A DNA stretch of 64,000 bases from Sphingomonas sp. LY54 (GCF_035594035.1 NZ_CP141588.1:1054001-1118000); one strand, 5' to 3'; counted from the stretch's first letter, positions 7,163 to 17,351 are shown. Translations and numbers: made by a program. The notes: generated by a model from the sequence alone, not told the origin.

Positions 7163-10100
7163 TCAGAAGCCGACGTCGTCCAGCGACAGCAAGGTCGCGT
7201 TGCCGCCCGACGAAGTCGTGTCGGTGCTCGTCACCCGCTCCATGCAGAAGCGCGGCAGATAATGCGGGCCGCCGGCCTTGGGGCCGGTGCCGGACAGGCC
7301 TTCGCCACCAAACGGCTGCGAGCCGACGATCGCGCCGATCATCGAGCGGTTGACGTAGAGGTTGCCGACCCGGGCGAGCTCCTGCACCTCCTCGGCCGAG
7401 CGCGCGATGCGGCTGTGCAGGCCCATGGTGAGGCCGAAGCCGCTGCGATTAACCCGCGCCACGGTTTCGGCGAGCTGCCCCGCCTTCCAAGTGGTGACGT
7501 GAAGCAAAGGACCGAACCATTCGCGGTCGACGTCCTCGATCCGGTCCACCCCGATCGCGGTCGGCGGCACGAACAGGCCCTGCTCGGGCACCGGGATCGT
7601 CTTGAGCCAGCTATTCTGCATCGCCGCGCGCCGCTCCATCAGCCGGTCGTAAGCGGCTTGGTCGATCACCGGCCCGACATCGGTGCGCGGGTCGGCCGGA
7701 TCGCCGACGACCAGGGTGTCCATCGCGCCGCCGAGCATCTCGAGCGTGCGGTCGGCAATCTCCTCCTGCAGCAGCAGCACGCGCAGGGCCGAGCAGCGCT
7801 GGCCGGCCGATCGGAAGGCCGAGGTGACCACGTCGGCCACTACCTGCTCGGGAAGCGCAGTCGAATCGACGATCATCGCGTTGATGCCGCCGGTCTCGGC
7901 GATCAGCGGCACGATCGGCCGCTCGTCGTCGACCAGCAGCGTGCGGGCGATGCGCTTGGCGGTCGCGGTCGAGCCGGTGAAGGCGACGCCGGCGATGCGC
8001 ACATCCTCCATCAGCGCCTGGCCCATTTCGGGGCCGCCGACGGCGAGCACCAGCGCATCCTCGGGAATGCCGGCAGCATGGGCGAGGCCGACCGCATAAG
8101 CGGCGATTTCGGGCGTCTGTGGCGCCGGCTTGGCTACGACGGTGTTGCCGGCGACCAGGGCGGCGGTGACCTGGCCGAGGAAGATGGCGAGCGGGAAGTT
8201 CCACGGCGCGATGCAGACCCAGGCGCCGCGGCCTTCGAGCCGCATGACGTTGCGTTCGCCGGTCGGCCCAGGCAGCTCGACCGGCTGCAAGCCGGTGCGC
8301 GCCTGCTGGGCGTAATAGCGACAGAAATCGACGGCCTCGCGGACCTCACCCAGCGCATCCGGAATCGTCTTCTTCGCCTCCTGGACGGCCAGCGCCATCA
8401 AGGTATCGCGATGCTCTTCGAGCAGATCGGCCAGCCGCTCGAGGCGCGAGGCGCGATGCTCGACGCTCGCCGAAGACCAGGCGGTAAAGCCGCCGAGCGC
8501 ACGGTCGACCGCCTCACGCGCGGTGACGCTGGCGGGGGTCGGCGCGAAGCCCAGTGGCTTGGCCACGACGGCCGCGACGCGGCTGAGCTCGCTGCGCTGA
8601 TTGAGGTCGAGGCCCTCGCTGTTGCGGCGCTCAACGCCGAACAGGTCCTTAGGAAGCGGGATGCCCGGATGCCGCGTGCCGCCGACGGCCGCGATCTTCT
8701 TGACCGGATCGGCGAGGATGTCGGCGTCGGTCATGGTCTCGTCGGCCAGCTGGTGCACGAAGGACGAGTTGGCGCCGTTCTCGAGCAGGCGGCGGACGAG
8801 ATAGGCGAGCAGGTCGCGGTGGCCGCCGACCGGCGCGTAGATGCGGGTGTGGTAGCCCTCCTCGCGCACGAGCTTCTCGTAGAGCCCCTCGCCCATGCCG
8901 TGCAGCCGCTGGAACTCGAAGTCGCGGCTATCGCCGGCCCATTCGAGGATCGTGGCAACGGTCAGCGCATTGTGGGTGGCGAAGGCCGGATAGATATGTT
9001 TGGCGGCGAGCATGTCGCGCGCGCCGGCCAGATAGGCCACGTCGGTGGCGGCCTTGCGCGTGAAGAGCGGATAGTCCGACAGCCCCTGCTCCTGGGCGTG
9101 CTTGATCTCGCTGTCCCAGTAGGCGCCCTTGACGAGGCGCGCGGCGATGCGGCGGCCGGTCTTCTCGCCCACGGCATTGGCCCAGGCGATGGTCGGCCGC
9201 GCGCGCTTGCCATAGGCCTGGATCGCCATGCCGAGCCCGTCCCAGCCCTTGAGGGCGGGAAGGCTGGCGACCGCCTCGATGATATCGAGGCTCATCTCGA
9301 GCCGCTCGGTCTCCTCGGCGTCGATCGTGAACGCGATGTCTGCGTCCTTGGCCAACGTGGCCAGGGCCTCGACCTGCTCGATCAGCGACGACACCGACCG
9401 TTCGTATTGGCCGACCTCGTAGCGCGGGTGTAGCGCCGACAGCTTGACCGAGATCGAGTGGCCTTCCTTGCTGGCCTTGCCCACAGCGCGGATCGCATTC
9501 TCGTAGGATTTGAAATAGCGCTCCGCGTCGGGGAAGGTGCGCGCCGCCTCGCCGAGCATGTCGAAGCTGGCGGTGAAGCCCTTATTCTCTCGTCTGCGCA
9601 TGCGCGCGATCGCTTCCTCGATCGTACGGCCCATGACGAAGATCTCGCCCATCATGCGCATCGCCGCGCCAACCGCCTGACGGACGAACGGCTCGCCGGC
9701 CCGCGCGATCAGCTTCTTGAGCGCGCCTGCCTGCTCGCTCTCGCTGACCAGGGCGCGGCCGATGACGAGGCCCCAGGTCGCCGAATTGACCAAAGCCGAG
9801 TTGGACTTGCCCTTGTGTGCCTTCCAGTCGGCATTGCCGAGCTTGTCGGCGATGAGCAAATCGGCGGTCTCGGGATCGGGCACGCGCAGGAAGGCCTCGG
9901 CCAGCGACAGCAAGGCGATCCCTTCGGACGTGTTGAGGCGATATTCCTGGAGGAACTGGTTCACCCAGCCGCTCGCCTGGGCGCTGCGCAATTCGGCGAG
10001 CATGTCGAGCGCGCGGTTTTCGACCCGGCGGCGCGATTCGGGGCTGAGCGTGGCAGCGGGCAGAAGGTCGGCCAGCACCTCGGGCTCGGGTGCACGAAAC

Positions 10101-10171
10101 AAACGCGAAATTTCCGCACGCGCCGATGCCGTAGCGTTCGCTTCGCCAGCCACCATCTTTGACACTCCCAA
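7163..10171 (-). CDS. putA: Bifunctional proline dehydrogenase / L-glutamate-gamma-semialdehyde dehydrogenase PutA
   Basis: 1002 residues, a two-domain PutA. The N-terminal FAD barrel oxidises proline to pyrroline-5-carboxylate; [12 protein letters not shown] and [13 protein letters not shown] are proline dehydrogenase motifs. The C-terminal aldehyde dehydrogenase makes glutamate and carries catalytic Cys793 in [12 protein letters not shown] and the general base Glu in [10 protein letters not shown]. There is no N-terminal ribbon-helix-helix DNA-binding domain, so this PutA should not act as its own repressor. The C-terminus ends soon after the dehydrogenase, without the extra domain of long PutAs. 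It uses proline as carbon and nitrogen source at the membrane. Confidence 0.96.
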   Translation of the reverse strand: MGVSKMVAGEANATASARAEISRLFRAPEPEVLADLLPAATLSPESRRRVENRALDMLAELRSAQASGWVNQFLQEYRLNTSEGIALLSLAEAFLRVPDPETADLLIADKLGNADWKAHKGKSNSALVNSATWGLVIGRALVSESEQAGALKKLIARAGEPFVRQAVGAAMRMMGEIFVMGRTIEEAIARMRRRENKGFTASFDMLGEAARTFPDAERYFKSYENAIRAVGKASKEGHSISVKLSALHPRYEVGQYERSVSSLIEQVEALATLAKDADIAFTIDAEETERLEMSLDIIEAVASLPALKGWDGLGMAIQAYGKRARPTIAWANAVGEKTGRRIAARLVKGAYWDSEIKHAQEQGLSDYPLFTRKAATDVAYLAGARDMLAAKHIYPAFATHNALTVATILEWAGDSRDFEFQRLHGMGEGLYEKLVREEGYHTRIYAPVGGHRDLLAYLVRRLLENGANSSFVHQLADETMTDADILADPVKKIAAVGGTRHPGIPLPKDLFGVERRNSEGLDLNQRSELSRVAAVVAKPLGFAPTPASVTAREAVDRALGGFTAWSSASVEHRASRLERLADLLEEHRDTLMALAVQEAKKTIPDALGEVREAVDFCRYYAQQARTGLQPVELPGPTGERNVMRLEGRGAWVCIAPWNFPLAIFLGQVTAALVAGNTVVAKPAPQTPEIAAYAVGLAHAAGIPEDALVLAVGGPEMGQALMEDVRIAGVAFTGSTATAKRIARTLLVDDERPIVPLIAETGGINAMIVDSTALPEQVVADVVTSAFRSAGQRCSALRVLLLQEEIADRTLEMLGGAMDTLVVGDPADPRTDVGPVIDQAAYDRLMERRAAMQNSWLKTIPVPEQGLFVPPTAIGVDRIEDVDREWFGPLLHVTTWKAGQLAETVARVNRSGFGLTMGLHSRIARSAEEVQELARVGNLYVNRSMIGAIVGSQPFGGEGLSGTGPKAGGPHYLPRFCMERVTSTDTTSSGGNATLLSLDDVGF

Positions 10172-10253
10172 GGGGTTGAGTCTCGCCTCGGCGAGGTTCT
10201 AGACCGGCCCACTAGCGGACGAAGGCGCCCGCGACAATCACGGGGGATGCCAC

Positions 10254-10709
10254 ATGCCGGTCGCCAGTCTCGACGAGATCAGGAGCAAGGTCGGGACCGA
10301 GCTTGGCGCCTCGCCCTGGATCGCGATCAGCCAAACCGACATCGACACGTTCGCGGACGTCACCGGCGACCACCAGTTCATCCACGTCGATCCGGACGCC
10401 GCCGCGAAAACCCCGTTCGGCGGCACGGTCGCCCACGGATTCCTCACCCTGTCTCTGCTGAGCCAGATGGCTGCGAGCGTGATGCTCGTCCCCGAGACCA
10501 CGAAAATGGCGGTGAATTATGGCTTCGAGAAAGTCCGCTTCATCGCGCCCGTCCGTTCGGGCAAGCGCGTGCGCGGCCATTTCACGCTGGCGTCGGCCGA
10601 GGAGAAGAAGCCCGGCCAGTGGCAGTTCGTGCACCAGGTCATCGTCGAAATACAGGACGAAGACCGTCCCGCATTGCAGGCCGACTGGATCGGCATGATA
10701 TTCGTTTAA
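10254..10709 (+). CDS. MaoC-like (R)-specific enoyl-CoA hydratase
   Basis: 151 residues with a single hot-dog domain. The hydratase-2 motif [15 protein letters not shown] supplies the catalytic pair Asp39/His44, and [12 protein letters not shown] matches the following helix. It hydrates trans-2-enoyl-CoA to (R)-3-hydroxyacyl-CoA, a precursor for polyhydroxyalkanoate or an intermediate in fatty-acid turnover. It is followed 14 bases later by a thiolase, and a PHB depolymerase gene is nearby, so a role in PHA metabolism is plausible. Confidence 0.88.
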   Translation: MPVASLDEIRSKVGTELGASPWIAISQTDIDTFADVTGDHQFIHVDPDAAAKTPFGGTVAHGFLTLSLLSQMAASVMLVPETTKMAVNYGFEKVRFIAPVRSGKRVRGHFTLASAEEKKPGQWQFVHQVIVEIQDEDRPALQADWIGMIFV

Positions 10710-10723
10710 AGGAGAGAATGCCC

Positions 10724-11902
10724 ATGACCCGCGACGCCGTCATCGTATCCACCGCCCGCACGCCGATCGGGCGCGCCTATCGCGGCGCCTTCAACGCCAC
10801 GCCCTCGCCCACCCTGGCGAGCCACGCCATCCGCGCGGCCGTCGAACGCGCCGGACTCGATCCGGCCGAGATCGAGGATGTGATCATGGGCGCCGCCCTC
10901 CAGCAGGGCGTACAGACGACGATCGGCCGCACCGCGGCGCTGCGCTCGGGCCTCCCGGTCTCGGTGGCCGGCATGTCGATCGACCGTCAGTGCGCCTCGG
11001 GGCTGATGGCGATTGCGACCGCGGCCAAGCAGGTGATCGTCGATCGCATGGATGTGTGCGTCGCCGGCGGCGTCGAATCGATCTCGCTGGTCCAGACCCC
11101 CGAAATGCGGCTCGGGCCCGATCCGGACCTGCTGTCGATGCACAATGGCGTCTACATGCCGATGATCAACACGGCTGAGGTCGTGGGCAAGCGCTACAGC
11201 GTTAGCCGCCAGCAGCAGGACGAATATGCGCTGCGCTCGCAGCAGCGCACCGCCGCCGCCCAGGCCGCCGGCAAGTTCGACGACGAGATCGTCGCCGTCA
11301 CCACCAAGATGATGGTGAAGGACAAGGCGACCGGCGAGACCTCCATGCAGGAAGTCACGCTCGCCAAGGACGAGGGCAATCGTCCGGAGACCACGCTCGA
11401 AGGCTTGGCATCGCTCCAACCTGTGATGGGTCCCGAAGCCATGATCACGGCCGGCAATGCCAGCCAGCTGTCGGACGGCGCCTCGGCCTGCGTGGTGATG
11501 GACGCGGGCCTCGCGGCGCAGCGCGGCCTCACGCCGCTCGGCCGCTATGTCGGCATGGCCGTCGCCGGCACCGAGCCCGACGAGATGGGAATCGGCCCCG
11601 TGTTCGCCGTGCCCAAATTGCTCAGCCGCTTCGGCCTCACCGTCGACGATATCGGGCTGTGGGAGCTGAACGAGGCCTTCGCCGTCCAGGTCCTCTATTG
11701 CCAGGACCGGCTCGGCATTCCCGACGACAAGTTGAACGTCAACGGCGGCGCGATCTCGATCGGCCATCCCTACGGCATGTCGGGCGCGCGGCTTACCGGC
11801 CACGCTCTGATCGAGGGCAAGCGCCGGGGCGCGAAATATGTCGTCGTGACGATGTGCGTCGGCGGCGGCATGGGCGCTGCCGGCCTGTTCGAAGTGCTTT
11901 GA
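10724..11902 (+). CDS. Acetyl-CoA acetyltransferase / acyl-CoA thiolase
   Basis: 392 residues from the ATG at 10724, set seven bases after a GGAGAG ribosome-binding site; the ATG at 10718 is too close to that site. Thiolase motifs are complete: the acyl-enzyme Cys in [30 protein letters not shown] with the catalytic His, and the C-terminal proton-relay Cys in [13 protein letters not shown]. It condenses or cleaves acyl-CoA units. Whether it is biosynthetic (PhaA-like) or degradative cannot be settled from the sequence. Confidence 0.93.
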   Translation: MTRDAVIVSTARTPIGRAYRGAFNATPSPTLASHAIRAAVERAGLDPAEIEDVIMGAALQQGVQTTIGRTAALRSGLPVSVAGMSIDRQCASGLMAIATAAKQVIVDRMDVCVAGGVESISLVQTPEMRLGPDPDLLSMHNGVYMPMINTAEVVGKRYSVSRQQQDEYALRSQQRTAAAQAAGKFDDEIVAVTTKMMVKDKATGETSMQEVTLAKDEGNRPETTLEGLASLQPVMGPEAMITAGNASQLSDGASACVVMDAGLAAQRGLTPLGRYVGMAVAGTEPDEMGIGPVFAVPKLLSRFGLTVDDIGLWELNEAFAVQVLYCQDRLGIPDDKLNVNGGAISIGHPYGMSGARLTGHALIEGKRRGAKYVVVTMCVGGGMGAAGLFEVL

Positions 11903-11913
11903 GGAACGACGGG

Positions 11914-12318
11914 ATGGCCGAACCACCGGCGCGGCCGTCCCGCCGCAGCGGCCCGGCATCGCTCGCGCATCGCATCCGGGTAGACGCGCACGCTGCCTGG
12001 CTGGCGGCGCGCGATCCGCGCACCCCCTGGTATGCCCGGGCGCTCGGCCTGCTGGTCGCGGCCTATGCGCTGTCGCCGATCGACCTGATTCCGGACTTCA
12101 TCCCGGTTCTGGGCCTGCTCGACGAAGCGGTGCTGATACCGCTCGGCATCTGGCTGTTCCTGAAGCTGCTGCCCGACGGCCTGTTCGAGGAGCATCGCGC
12201 GGAAGCCGCGGCGGCCGCCGAGCGCCCCGGCTCGGCATTGGGCGCGCTCCTCATCGTGCTGGTCTGGTTGCTGACCGCGCTGATCGTCGCGTGGCTGCTC
12301 GGCCTCGATTTCGACTGA
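11914..12318 (+). CDS. DUF1232 (YkvA-like) membrane protein
   Basis: 134 residues. The core is YARALGLLVAAYALSPIDLI followed by PDFIPVLGLLDEAV, the defining DUF1232 motif, and a C-terminal hydrophobic span (LIVLVWLLTALIVAWLLGL) follows. The N-terminus is basic and Ser/Pro-rich. Function is unknown in the family. It begins 11 bases after the thiolase stop, so it is probably the last gene of the same transcript. Confidence 0.85.
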   Translation: MAEPPARPSRRSGPASLAHRIRVDAHAAWLAARDPRTPWYARALGLLVAAYALSPIDLIPDFIPVLGLLDEAVLIPLGIWLFLKLLPDGLFEEHRAEAAAAAERPGSALGALLIVLVWLLTALIVAWLLGLDFD

Positions 12319-12370
12319 AGCAACCGCCGGCCCCTTCTCCCGTTATCCTTGACGAACGGAGGAGACGCAA

Positions 12371-12634
12371 ATGCCGGTATCGAACCTGACGCTCGTCGAG
12401 CGCATCGCCCGCGTGCTGGCGGGGCGCCAGATCAGCATCAATGCCGAGGGCGACGATCCGTCGGCCGGGCCGAACGTCGACGAGACCTGGCACGAATATG
12501 TGGACGACGCTTTGTCGGTCCTGCGCACCTTGCGCGAGCCCGACCCAGTCATGGCGGCCGCCGGCGACGTCGCCGTCTGGGAACGGATGGTCGAGGCCGC
12601 GCTCCGCGTGGAACGGTCCGCCGGCACTCTGTGA
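12371..12634 (+). CDS. Conserved small hypothetical protein, 87 residues
   Basis: A strong GGAGGAG ribosome-binding site precedes the ATG at 12371, and the coding sequence has normal codon use. The protein is soluble and helical-looking (LTLVERIARVLAGRQ and YVDDALSVLRTLREP), with no catalytic motif or membrane span. It resembles short conserved hypothetical proteins of sphingomonads, but I cannot assign a function. It is convergent with phaZ, 23 bases apart. Confidence 0.65.
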   Translation: MPVSNLTLVERIARVLAGRQISINAEGDDPSAGPNVDETWHEYVDDALSVLRTLREPDPVMAAAGDVAVWERMVEAALRVERSAGTL

Positions 12635-12657
12635 CGGGCTACCGGGCCGTCGAACGC

Positions 12658-13878
12658 TCAGCCATTATGCTGGGCGATCCAGTCCTCGACCACCGGGGCG
12701 ATCCGCTCGCGCCACTTGCTGCCGTTGAAGATGCCGTAATGGCCGACGCCCGCGGCGAGATGATAGCGCTTCAGCTCCTCGGGCAGCGACGTCGAGATAT
12801 TGAGCGCCGCCTTGGTCTGGCCGATGCCCGAAATGTCGTCGCGTTCGCCCTCGATCGCGAGGATGGCGATGTCGGTGATCGCCGCCGGGTCCACCCGCCG
12901 GCCGCGATGCATCAGCTCGCCCTTCGGCAGCAGGTGGCGCTGGAACACCGCGTCGACGGTCTGGAGGTAGAATTCCTCGGTCATGTCGCAGACCGAGCGA
13001 TATTCCTCGTAGAAATCCTTGGTCGCGTCGGCGCTCTCGCCGTCGCCGTCGACGAGATGCTTGAACATCTCCCAATGGCTGGTGAGGTGGCTGCCGAGGT
13101 TCATCGTCATGAAGCCGGCGAGCTGTAGGAACCCCGGATAAACGTGCCGGCCCGCGCCGGGATAGGAATAAGGCACGGTCGCGATGACATTCTTCTCGAA
13201 CCAGGCATGCGGGCGCTGCGTGGCCAGCGTGTTGACCGCGGTCGGCGCCTCGCGCGTGTCGATAGGTCCGCCCATCATGGTCAGCGTCTTGGGCCGCGCC
13301 GGATGCTTGTTCTCCGACATGACCGCCGCAGCGGCATAGCAAGGCACCGACGGCTGGCAGACCGCGAGCATATGCGCGCCCGGGCCGATATGTTCGAGGA
13401 AGGCGACCAAATAGTCGATATAATCGTCGAGATCGAAGCGCCCGTCGCTCAAGGGCACGAGCTTCGCGTCGCGCCAGTCGGTGATGTAGACGTCGTGCTT
13501 CGGCAGCATCCGCTCGACGGTGCCGCGCAGCAGAGTCGCATAGTGGCCGGACATCGGCGCCACGATCAGCAGGCGCGGGGAATCCTCGATCCCTTCGCGA
13601 CGGAAGCGCTTCAGCTGCCCGAACGGCTTTCTTAGCACCACCTCTTCATGGACCGCGACCTCCTCGCCGTTGACGAGGGTCGTCTCGAGCCCGAATTCCG
13701 GCTTGCCCCGCGGCGCGGAGGCGTGGGCGAACACATCGAGCGCAGAGGCGACGATCGGACCCATGCCGCTGTAGGAAAACGGATTTGCGGGGTTTTGCAT
13801 CCAACCGGCGCCGATATTGGCGAGGGTGCTTGCGCCGGCGAGCAGCGAGCGCTGCATTTCATACGCGTCGTATAACAT
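12658..13878 (-). CDS. phaZ: Intracellular poly(3-hydroxybutyrate) depolymerase
   Basis: 406 residues from the ATG at 13878, which follows a GGAGG ribosome-binding site; the 26 upstream in-frame residues are not family-like. MLYDAYEMQRSLLAG and the active-site segment LAVCQPSVPCYAA with Cys174 match the PhaZ1-type intracellular depolymerases, which use a Cys in place of the lipase-box Ser. The enzyme mobilises stored PHB granules in the cytoplasm. A 14-bp palindrome lies in the divergent promoter region shared with the ABC exporter gene. Confidence 0.92.
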   Translation of the reverse strand: MLYDAYEMQRSLLAGASTLANIGAGWMQNPANPFSYSGMGPIVASALDVFAHASAPRGKPEFGLETTLVNGEEVAVHEEVVLRKPFGQLKRFRREGIEDSPRLLIVAPMSGHYATLLRGTVERMLPKHDVYITDWRDAKLVPLSDGRFDLDDYIDYLVAFLEHIGPGAHMLAVCQPSVPCYAAAAVMSENKHPARPKTLTMMGGPIDTREAPTAVNTLATQRPHAWFEKNVIATVPYSYPGAGRHVYPGFLQLAGFMTMNLGSHLTSHWEMFKHLVDGDGESADATKDFYEEYRSVCDMTEEFYLQTVDAVFQRHLLPKGELMHRGRRVDPAAITDIAILAIEGERDDISGIGQTKAALNISTSLPEELKRYHLAAGVGHYGIFNGSKWRERIAPVVEDWIAQHNG

Positions 13879-13939
13879 TATACCTCCACCCCACCGGCAC
13901 TGCATAGCGTGCGCCGCGAGGATTAATCTACCGTAATAA

Positions 13940-13953
13940 ACCGACCGGTCGGT
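13940..13953. promoter_or_regulatory. Palindromic operator-like site ACCGACCGGTCGGT
   Basis: A perfect 14-bp inverted repeat in the 145-bp divergent region between phaZ and the ABC exporter. It sits about 62 bases upstream of the phaZ start and 70 bases upstream of the exporter start. Palindromes of this form (CCGACCGGTCGG core) are typical TetR-family operators. No tetR gene lies beside it. Confidence 0.5.
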
Positions 13954-14023
13954 CAAAGGCTCCGCCGCCGTTCACGGCGGTCATGGCATTGAGGCGTCGG
14001 CGACACGCTGCTAGGCCCCGGCC

Positions 14024-15802
14024 ATGGCCACACACACTCCGGAAGCCGAACCAACCGAACGCAAGCTCGGCAACCTCGCCATGATCTGGCGGCACGCCAT
14101 CCGCTATCCCGGCCACATCGCCGCCGCGGCGCTGGCCTTGCTCGTCGCAGCCGGCGCGACGCTGGCGATTCCGGACGGCTTCCGTCGCGTCATCGACAAG
14201 GGCTTCGCCGCGGGCGGCGTCGACGTTTCGACCCATTTCTACTCTCTGTTCGGGATCGTCATCATCCTCGCCTTCGCGACGGCGGTGCGCTTCTACTTCG
14301 TCTCCTGGCTGGGCGAACGCGTGGTCGCCGACGTGCGGATCGCCGTGCAGCGCAACCTGCTCCGGCTCGAGCCACGCTTCTTCGAGGAAAACCGTCCGTC
14401 CGAGATCGCGTCGCGCCTCACCGCTGACACCGCCGTCATCGAGATGGTGGTCGGCACCACCGTTTCGGTCGCGCTGCGCAACACCGTAATGGGGTTGGGC
14501 GGGATCGCCTACCTGTTCACGCTCGCGCCCAAGCTTACCGGCGCGTTACTGCTCGGCATTCCGCTCGTGATCCTGCCGATCGTCTTCATCGGCCGGAAGC
14601 TGCGCGACGTCTCGCGCTACAGCCAGGACCGCATCGCCGACGTCGGCGCGATCGTGGCCGAGACGCTCGGGGCGATGAAGATCGTCCAAGCCTTCGGCCA
14701 GGAGCGGCGCGAGGCCGAGCGCTTCGGCGACGCGGTCGAGACTGCTTTTTCGACCGCGCGCCGCCGCATTGGCCTGCGCGCCGTGATGACCGCGATCGTG
14801 ATCGCTTTGATGTTCGGATCAATCACTCTGGTCATGTGGCAGGCCGCGATCGACGTAGCCGCGGGACGCCTGACCGGGGGGACCGTCGCCGCCTTCGTCT
14901 TCACCGGCGCGCTCGTCGCCGGCGCCTTCGGCGCCCTGACCGAGGTTTACGGCGAATTGCTCCGCGGCGCCGGCGCGGCGGGGCGTCTCGCCGAGCTCAT
15001 GGCCGCCGTGCCCGAGATCAAGCCTCCGGCCGCTCCGGCGGCCCTCCCGCAGCCAGCATTGGGCGCGCTCAGCTTCGATCGCGTCACGTTCCACTATCCC
15101 ACCCGCCCGGAGGTCAGTGCACTCAACGATTTCAGCCTGGACGTGCGGCCGGGCGAGACGGTGGCCGTGGTCGGCGCATCGGGCGCGGGCAAGACCACGC
15201 TGTTCCAGCTCGCGCAGCGTTTCTACGACCCCGAGCACGGCCAGATCCGCCTCGACGGCGTCGACCTGCGCACCGCAGACCCGGCCGACATTCGCGGCCG
15301 CATCGCAGTCGTGCCGCAGGAAACCGTGATCTTCGCCGCCTCGGCACGCGACAATCTGCGCTACGGCCAGTGGGACGCCCACGACGACGCTCTGTGGGCC
15401 GCCGCCGAGGCCGCCAACGCCGCCGAGTTCCTCCGCAAGCTTCCGGGCGGGCTCGACACCTTCATGGGCGAGGGCGGCGCCCGCCTCTCGGGCGGCCAGC
15501 GCCAGCGCATGGCGATCGCGCGCGCCATCCTGCGCGACGCCCCCCTGCTGCTGCTCGACGAGGCGACCTCGGCGTTGGACGCGGAATCCGAGCGCCTGGT
15601 CCAGGCGTCCTTGGAGAAGCTCGTCGAAGGGCGCACGACGATGGTCATTGCCCACCGCCTCGCCACCGTGCGGGCGGCCGACCGCATCGTCGTCATGGAC
15701 CAGGGCCGCATCGTGGAGGAAGGCACGCACGACAGCCTGACGGCGCAGGGCGGGCTCTACGCCCGTCTGGCCCGGCTCCAGTTCGAAGGGCTCGCCGCTT
15801 AG
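14024..15802 (+). CDS. ABC exporter, fused permease and ATPase (MsbA-related)
   Basis: 592 residues, the half-transporter layout: six predicted spans in the first 320 residues, then a nucleotide-binding domain. Walker A is VVGASGAGKTTLF, the signature is RLSGGQRQRMAIARAI, Walker B is LLLLDEATSALD, and the H-loop is MVIAHRLAT. It works as a homodimer exporting lipid or hydrophobic substrates across the inner membrane, and resembles the MsbA-related subfamily (TIGR02204) common in alphaproteobacteria. Substrate is not evident. Confidence 0.93.
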   Translation: MATHTPEAEPTERKLGNLAMIWRHAIRYPGHIAAAALALLVAAGATLAIPDGFRRVIDKGFAAGGVDVSTHFYSLFGIVIILAFATAVRFYFVSWLGERVVADVRIAVQRNLLRLEPRFFEENRPSEIASRLTADTAVIEMVVGTTVSVALRNTVMGLGGIAYLFTLAPKLTGALLLGIPLVILPIVFIGRKLRDVSRYSQDRIADVGAIVAETLGAMKIVQAFGQERREAERFGDAVETAFSTARRRIGLRAVMTAIVIALMFGSITLVMWQAAIDVAAGRLTGGTVAAFVFTGALVAGAFGALTEVYGELLRGAGAAGRLAELMAAVPEIKPPAAPAALPQPALGALSFDRVTFHYPTRPEVSALNDFSLDVRPGETVAVVGASGAGKTTLFQLAQRFYDPEHGQIRLDGVDLRTADPADIRGRIAVVPQETVIFAASARDNLRYGQWDAHDDALWAAAEAANAAEFLRKLPGGLDTFMGEGGARLSGGQRQRMAIARAILRDAPLLLLDEATSALDAESERLVQASLEKLVEGRTTMVIAHRLATVRAADRIVVMDQGRIVEEGTHDSLTAQGGLYARLARLQFEGLAA

Positions 15803-15822
15803 GAACCCTCCGCGGGGCTCCG

Positions 15823-16218
15823 CTAGGACTTCGCGCCCGTGCCGGCGACGGGGATCGTCTCGATGTGCGTGCGGAAGTCGGCGATCAGCGGCCGACCCTT
15901 TGCGATCGCCGCCTTCACCGCCGGCAGGCCGAGCGAGGCCGCGTGGCTGGCCTTGTCCGTCCACACCTCGGTGATCCAGATCGCGTCGGCGTCCTTGGCG
16001 TCGAGCGCCACGACGTAGCGGATGCAGCCCGGCATGTCGGCCGTTCCTTCGGCAAGGATCGCGACCAGCTGGTCCCGCTTGCCAGGCACGGCCATAATCT
16101 GGCCGATCAATCCGTACATTCCGTCCCCCGTTGCAGCTGCAATGGCCCCGTCCGGCCAGGCCGTCCAGGTGCCGGCCGCAGCCATGCCGAGGAGCGTCTC
16201 GCGTCGTGAAAGGTCCAT
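15823..16218 (-). CDS. Exported antibiotic-biosynthesis-monooxygenase (ABM) domain protein
   Basis: 131 residues. The N-terminus MDLSRRETLLGMAAAGT carries a twin-arginine signal (SRRETLLG), implying Tat export. The mature part is a single ABM-type ferredoxin-like domain (YGLIGQIMAVPGKRDQLVAI, then DADAIWITEVWTDKASH). Such proteins range from small monooxygenases to stress proteins; the activity here is unknown. It is convergent with the ABC exporter gene. Confidence 0.8.
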   Translation of the reverse strand: MDLSRRETLLGMAAAGTWTAWPDGAIAAATGDGMYGLIGQIMAVPGKRDQLVAILAEGTADMPGCIRYVVALDAKDADAIWITEVWTDKASHAASLGLPAVKAAIAKGRPLIADFRTHIETIPVAGTGAKS

Positions 16219-16264
16219 CGCTCGGGCTTAGCAGCCGCGCGCGATGTCGGACAGCCTCGCAACG

Positions 16265-16294
16265 AAAAAGGGCGGCCCCGCAGGACCGCCCTTT
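16265..16294 (-). terminator. Rho-independent terminator of the tonB-exb operon
   Basis: A 9-bp stem (AAAGGGCGG with CCGCCCTTT) with a 10-base loop, followed on the minus strand by TTTTT. It lies 22 bases after the last exbD stop. Confidence 0.85.
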
Positions 16295-16315
16295 AAACCA
16301 TCGGCGCCGGAGCGC

Positions 16316-16744
16316 TTAGAAGGTTGCGTAAGCCTCGTTGCCGACGAAGCCCATCGCCGTGACGTTGGCGCGCTTCGTAATCGCGAGCACCTCGTCGACG
16401 ACTTCATAGCGAGCCTCCGGATGCGGCTGCAGGTGCAGCTCCGGGGTCGGCGTCATCGTCGTCGTGATGTCGAGATACTGACGCAGCGTCACCGCATCGA
16501 CCGGCGCACCGTTCCAGAACACCGTGCCGGCCGGATCGATCGTGATCTTGTTCTTGACCGGATCGATCGGCGGCGGGTTGGTCTGGTCCTGGCTGTCGAC
16601 CGGGAGGTCGAGCTTCACGGCGTGGGTCTGGATCGGGATGGTGATGATGAACATGATGAGAAGAACCAGCATGACGTCGATAAGCGGCGTCGTGTTGATG
16701 TCCATCATCGGTTCGCCTTCGGCGCCACCAGTTGACATAGCCAT
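16316..16744 (-). CDS. exbD: ExbD/TolR-family biopolymer transporter, second copy
   Basis: 142 residues. The N-terminal membrane segment starts MMDINTTPLIDVMLVLLIMF; the Asp in PLIDVM is the conserved proton-carrying residue. A periplasmic domain follows. It is the last gene of the operon and differs clearly from the first exbD in its periplasmic half. Paired exbD genes are common in sphingomonads and xanthomonads; one may serve special TonB receptors. Confidence 0.92.
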   Translation of the reverse strand: MAMSTGGAEGEPMMDINTTPLIDVMLVLLIMFIITIPIQTHAVKLDLPVDSQDQTNPPPIDPVKNKITIDPAGTVFWNGAPVDAVTLRQYLDITTTMTPTPELHLQPHPEARYEVVDEVLAITKRANVTAMGFVGNEAYATF

Positions 16745-16768
16745 CGAATGTTACTCCTGGGTCTGCGC

Positions 16769-17260
16769 TTAGATGCGGCCACCGCCGGAGCCCGGCGGCG
16801 GTTCGGAGATGAAGCCGACGCGGGCGAAGCCGGCGCGCTGCATCGTGAAGACCGCACCACCGATGCACTTGTACGGCGTGTTGACGTCGCCGCGGATGTG
16901 CGCCTCCGGCATGTTTTCCTCGGTCAGGTTCTCGACGCCGCCGACCCGCACAATCTCGGCTTCAAGCTTCTTGACCGCGCGGTCGAGCAGCTGTTCCGAA
17001 TCGACCTTGCTCAGGCCCCAATAGACCTCGCAGCCACCAGCGCCGTCACCGCGCACGGAGAGCGAAACGTTCTCCGGCTTGGTCTGCGTCGGTTCGAAGG
17101 CGACCTTCGGAAGCGCGACCGGAACCGTCTGGACCACGACCGGAACGGTGATGAGGAAGATGATCAGGAGCACCAGCATGACGTCGACGAGCGGCGTCGT
17201 GTTGATGTCCGACATCGGTGTCTCTTCGCCAGTTTCCTCTGGGCCGACACTCATGGCCAT
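16769..17260 (-). CDS. exbD: ExbD/TolR-family biopolymer transporter, first copy
   Basis: 163 residues with the membrane helix SDINTTPLVDVMLVLLIIFL and its conserved Asp, then a periplasmic domain with two Cys (GGCEVYW and YKCIGG) that could form a disulfide. It couples proton flow through ExbB-ExbD to TonB. It lies between exbB and the second exbD in the operon. Confidence 0.92.
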   Translation of the reverse strand: MAMSVGPEETGEETPMSDINTTPLVDVMLVLLIIFLITVPVVVQTVPVALPKVAFEPTQTKPENVSLSVRGDGAGGCEVYWGLSKVDSEQLLDRAVKKLEAEIVRVGGVENLTEENMPEAHIRGDVNTPYKCIGGAVFTMQRAGFARVGFISEPPPGSGGGRI

Positions 17261-17317
17261 AGTTGAAAAATCCTATCCTAATCCGTCTCATGGCGCCGAC
17301 AGAGCCGGCGAAGCCCT

Positions 17318-17343
17318 GGCGGGACGGCCGGGGCCGCCCCGCC
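17318..17343 (-). promoter_or_regulatory. Stem-loop between exbB and exbD
   Basis: An 11-bp arm pair (GGCGGGACGGC / GCCGCCCCGCC, one G-U-type mismatch) with a four-base loop in the 91-base gap. There is no U-run after it. Such intercistronic hairpins often protect or attenuate mRNA and could lower exbD relative to exbB. Confidence 0.45.
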
Positions 17344-17351
17344 TTCGTTGC

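Noticed and set aside
6512..9433. 973-codon plus-strand open frame opposite putA
   Set aside because: It is the antisense shadow of a high-GC coding gene, with Arg/His/Gly/Asp-rich composition and no recognisable domain; putA is certain on the other strand.
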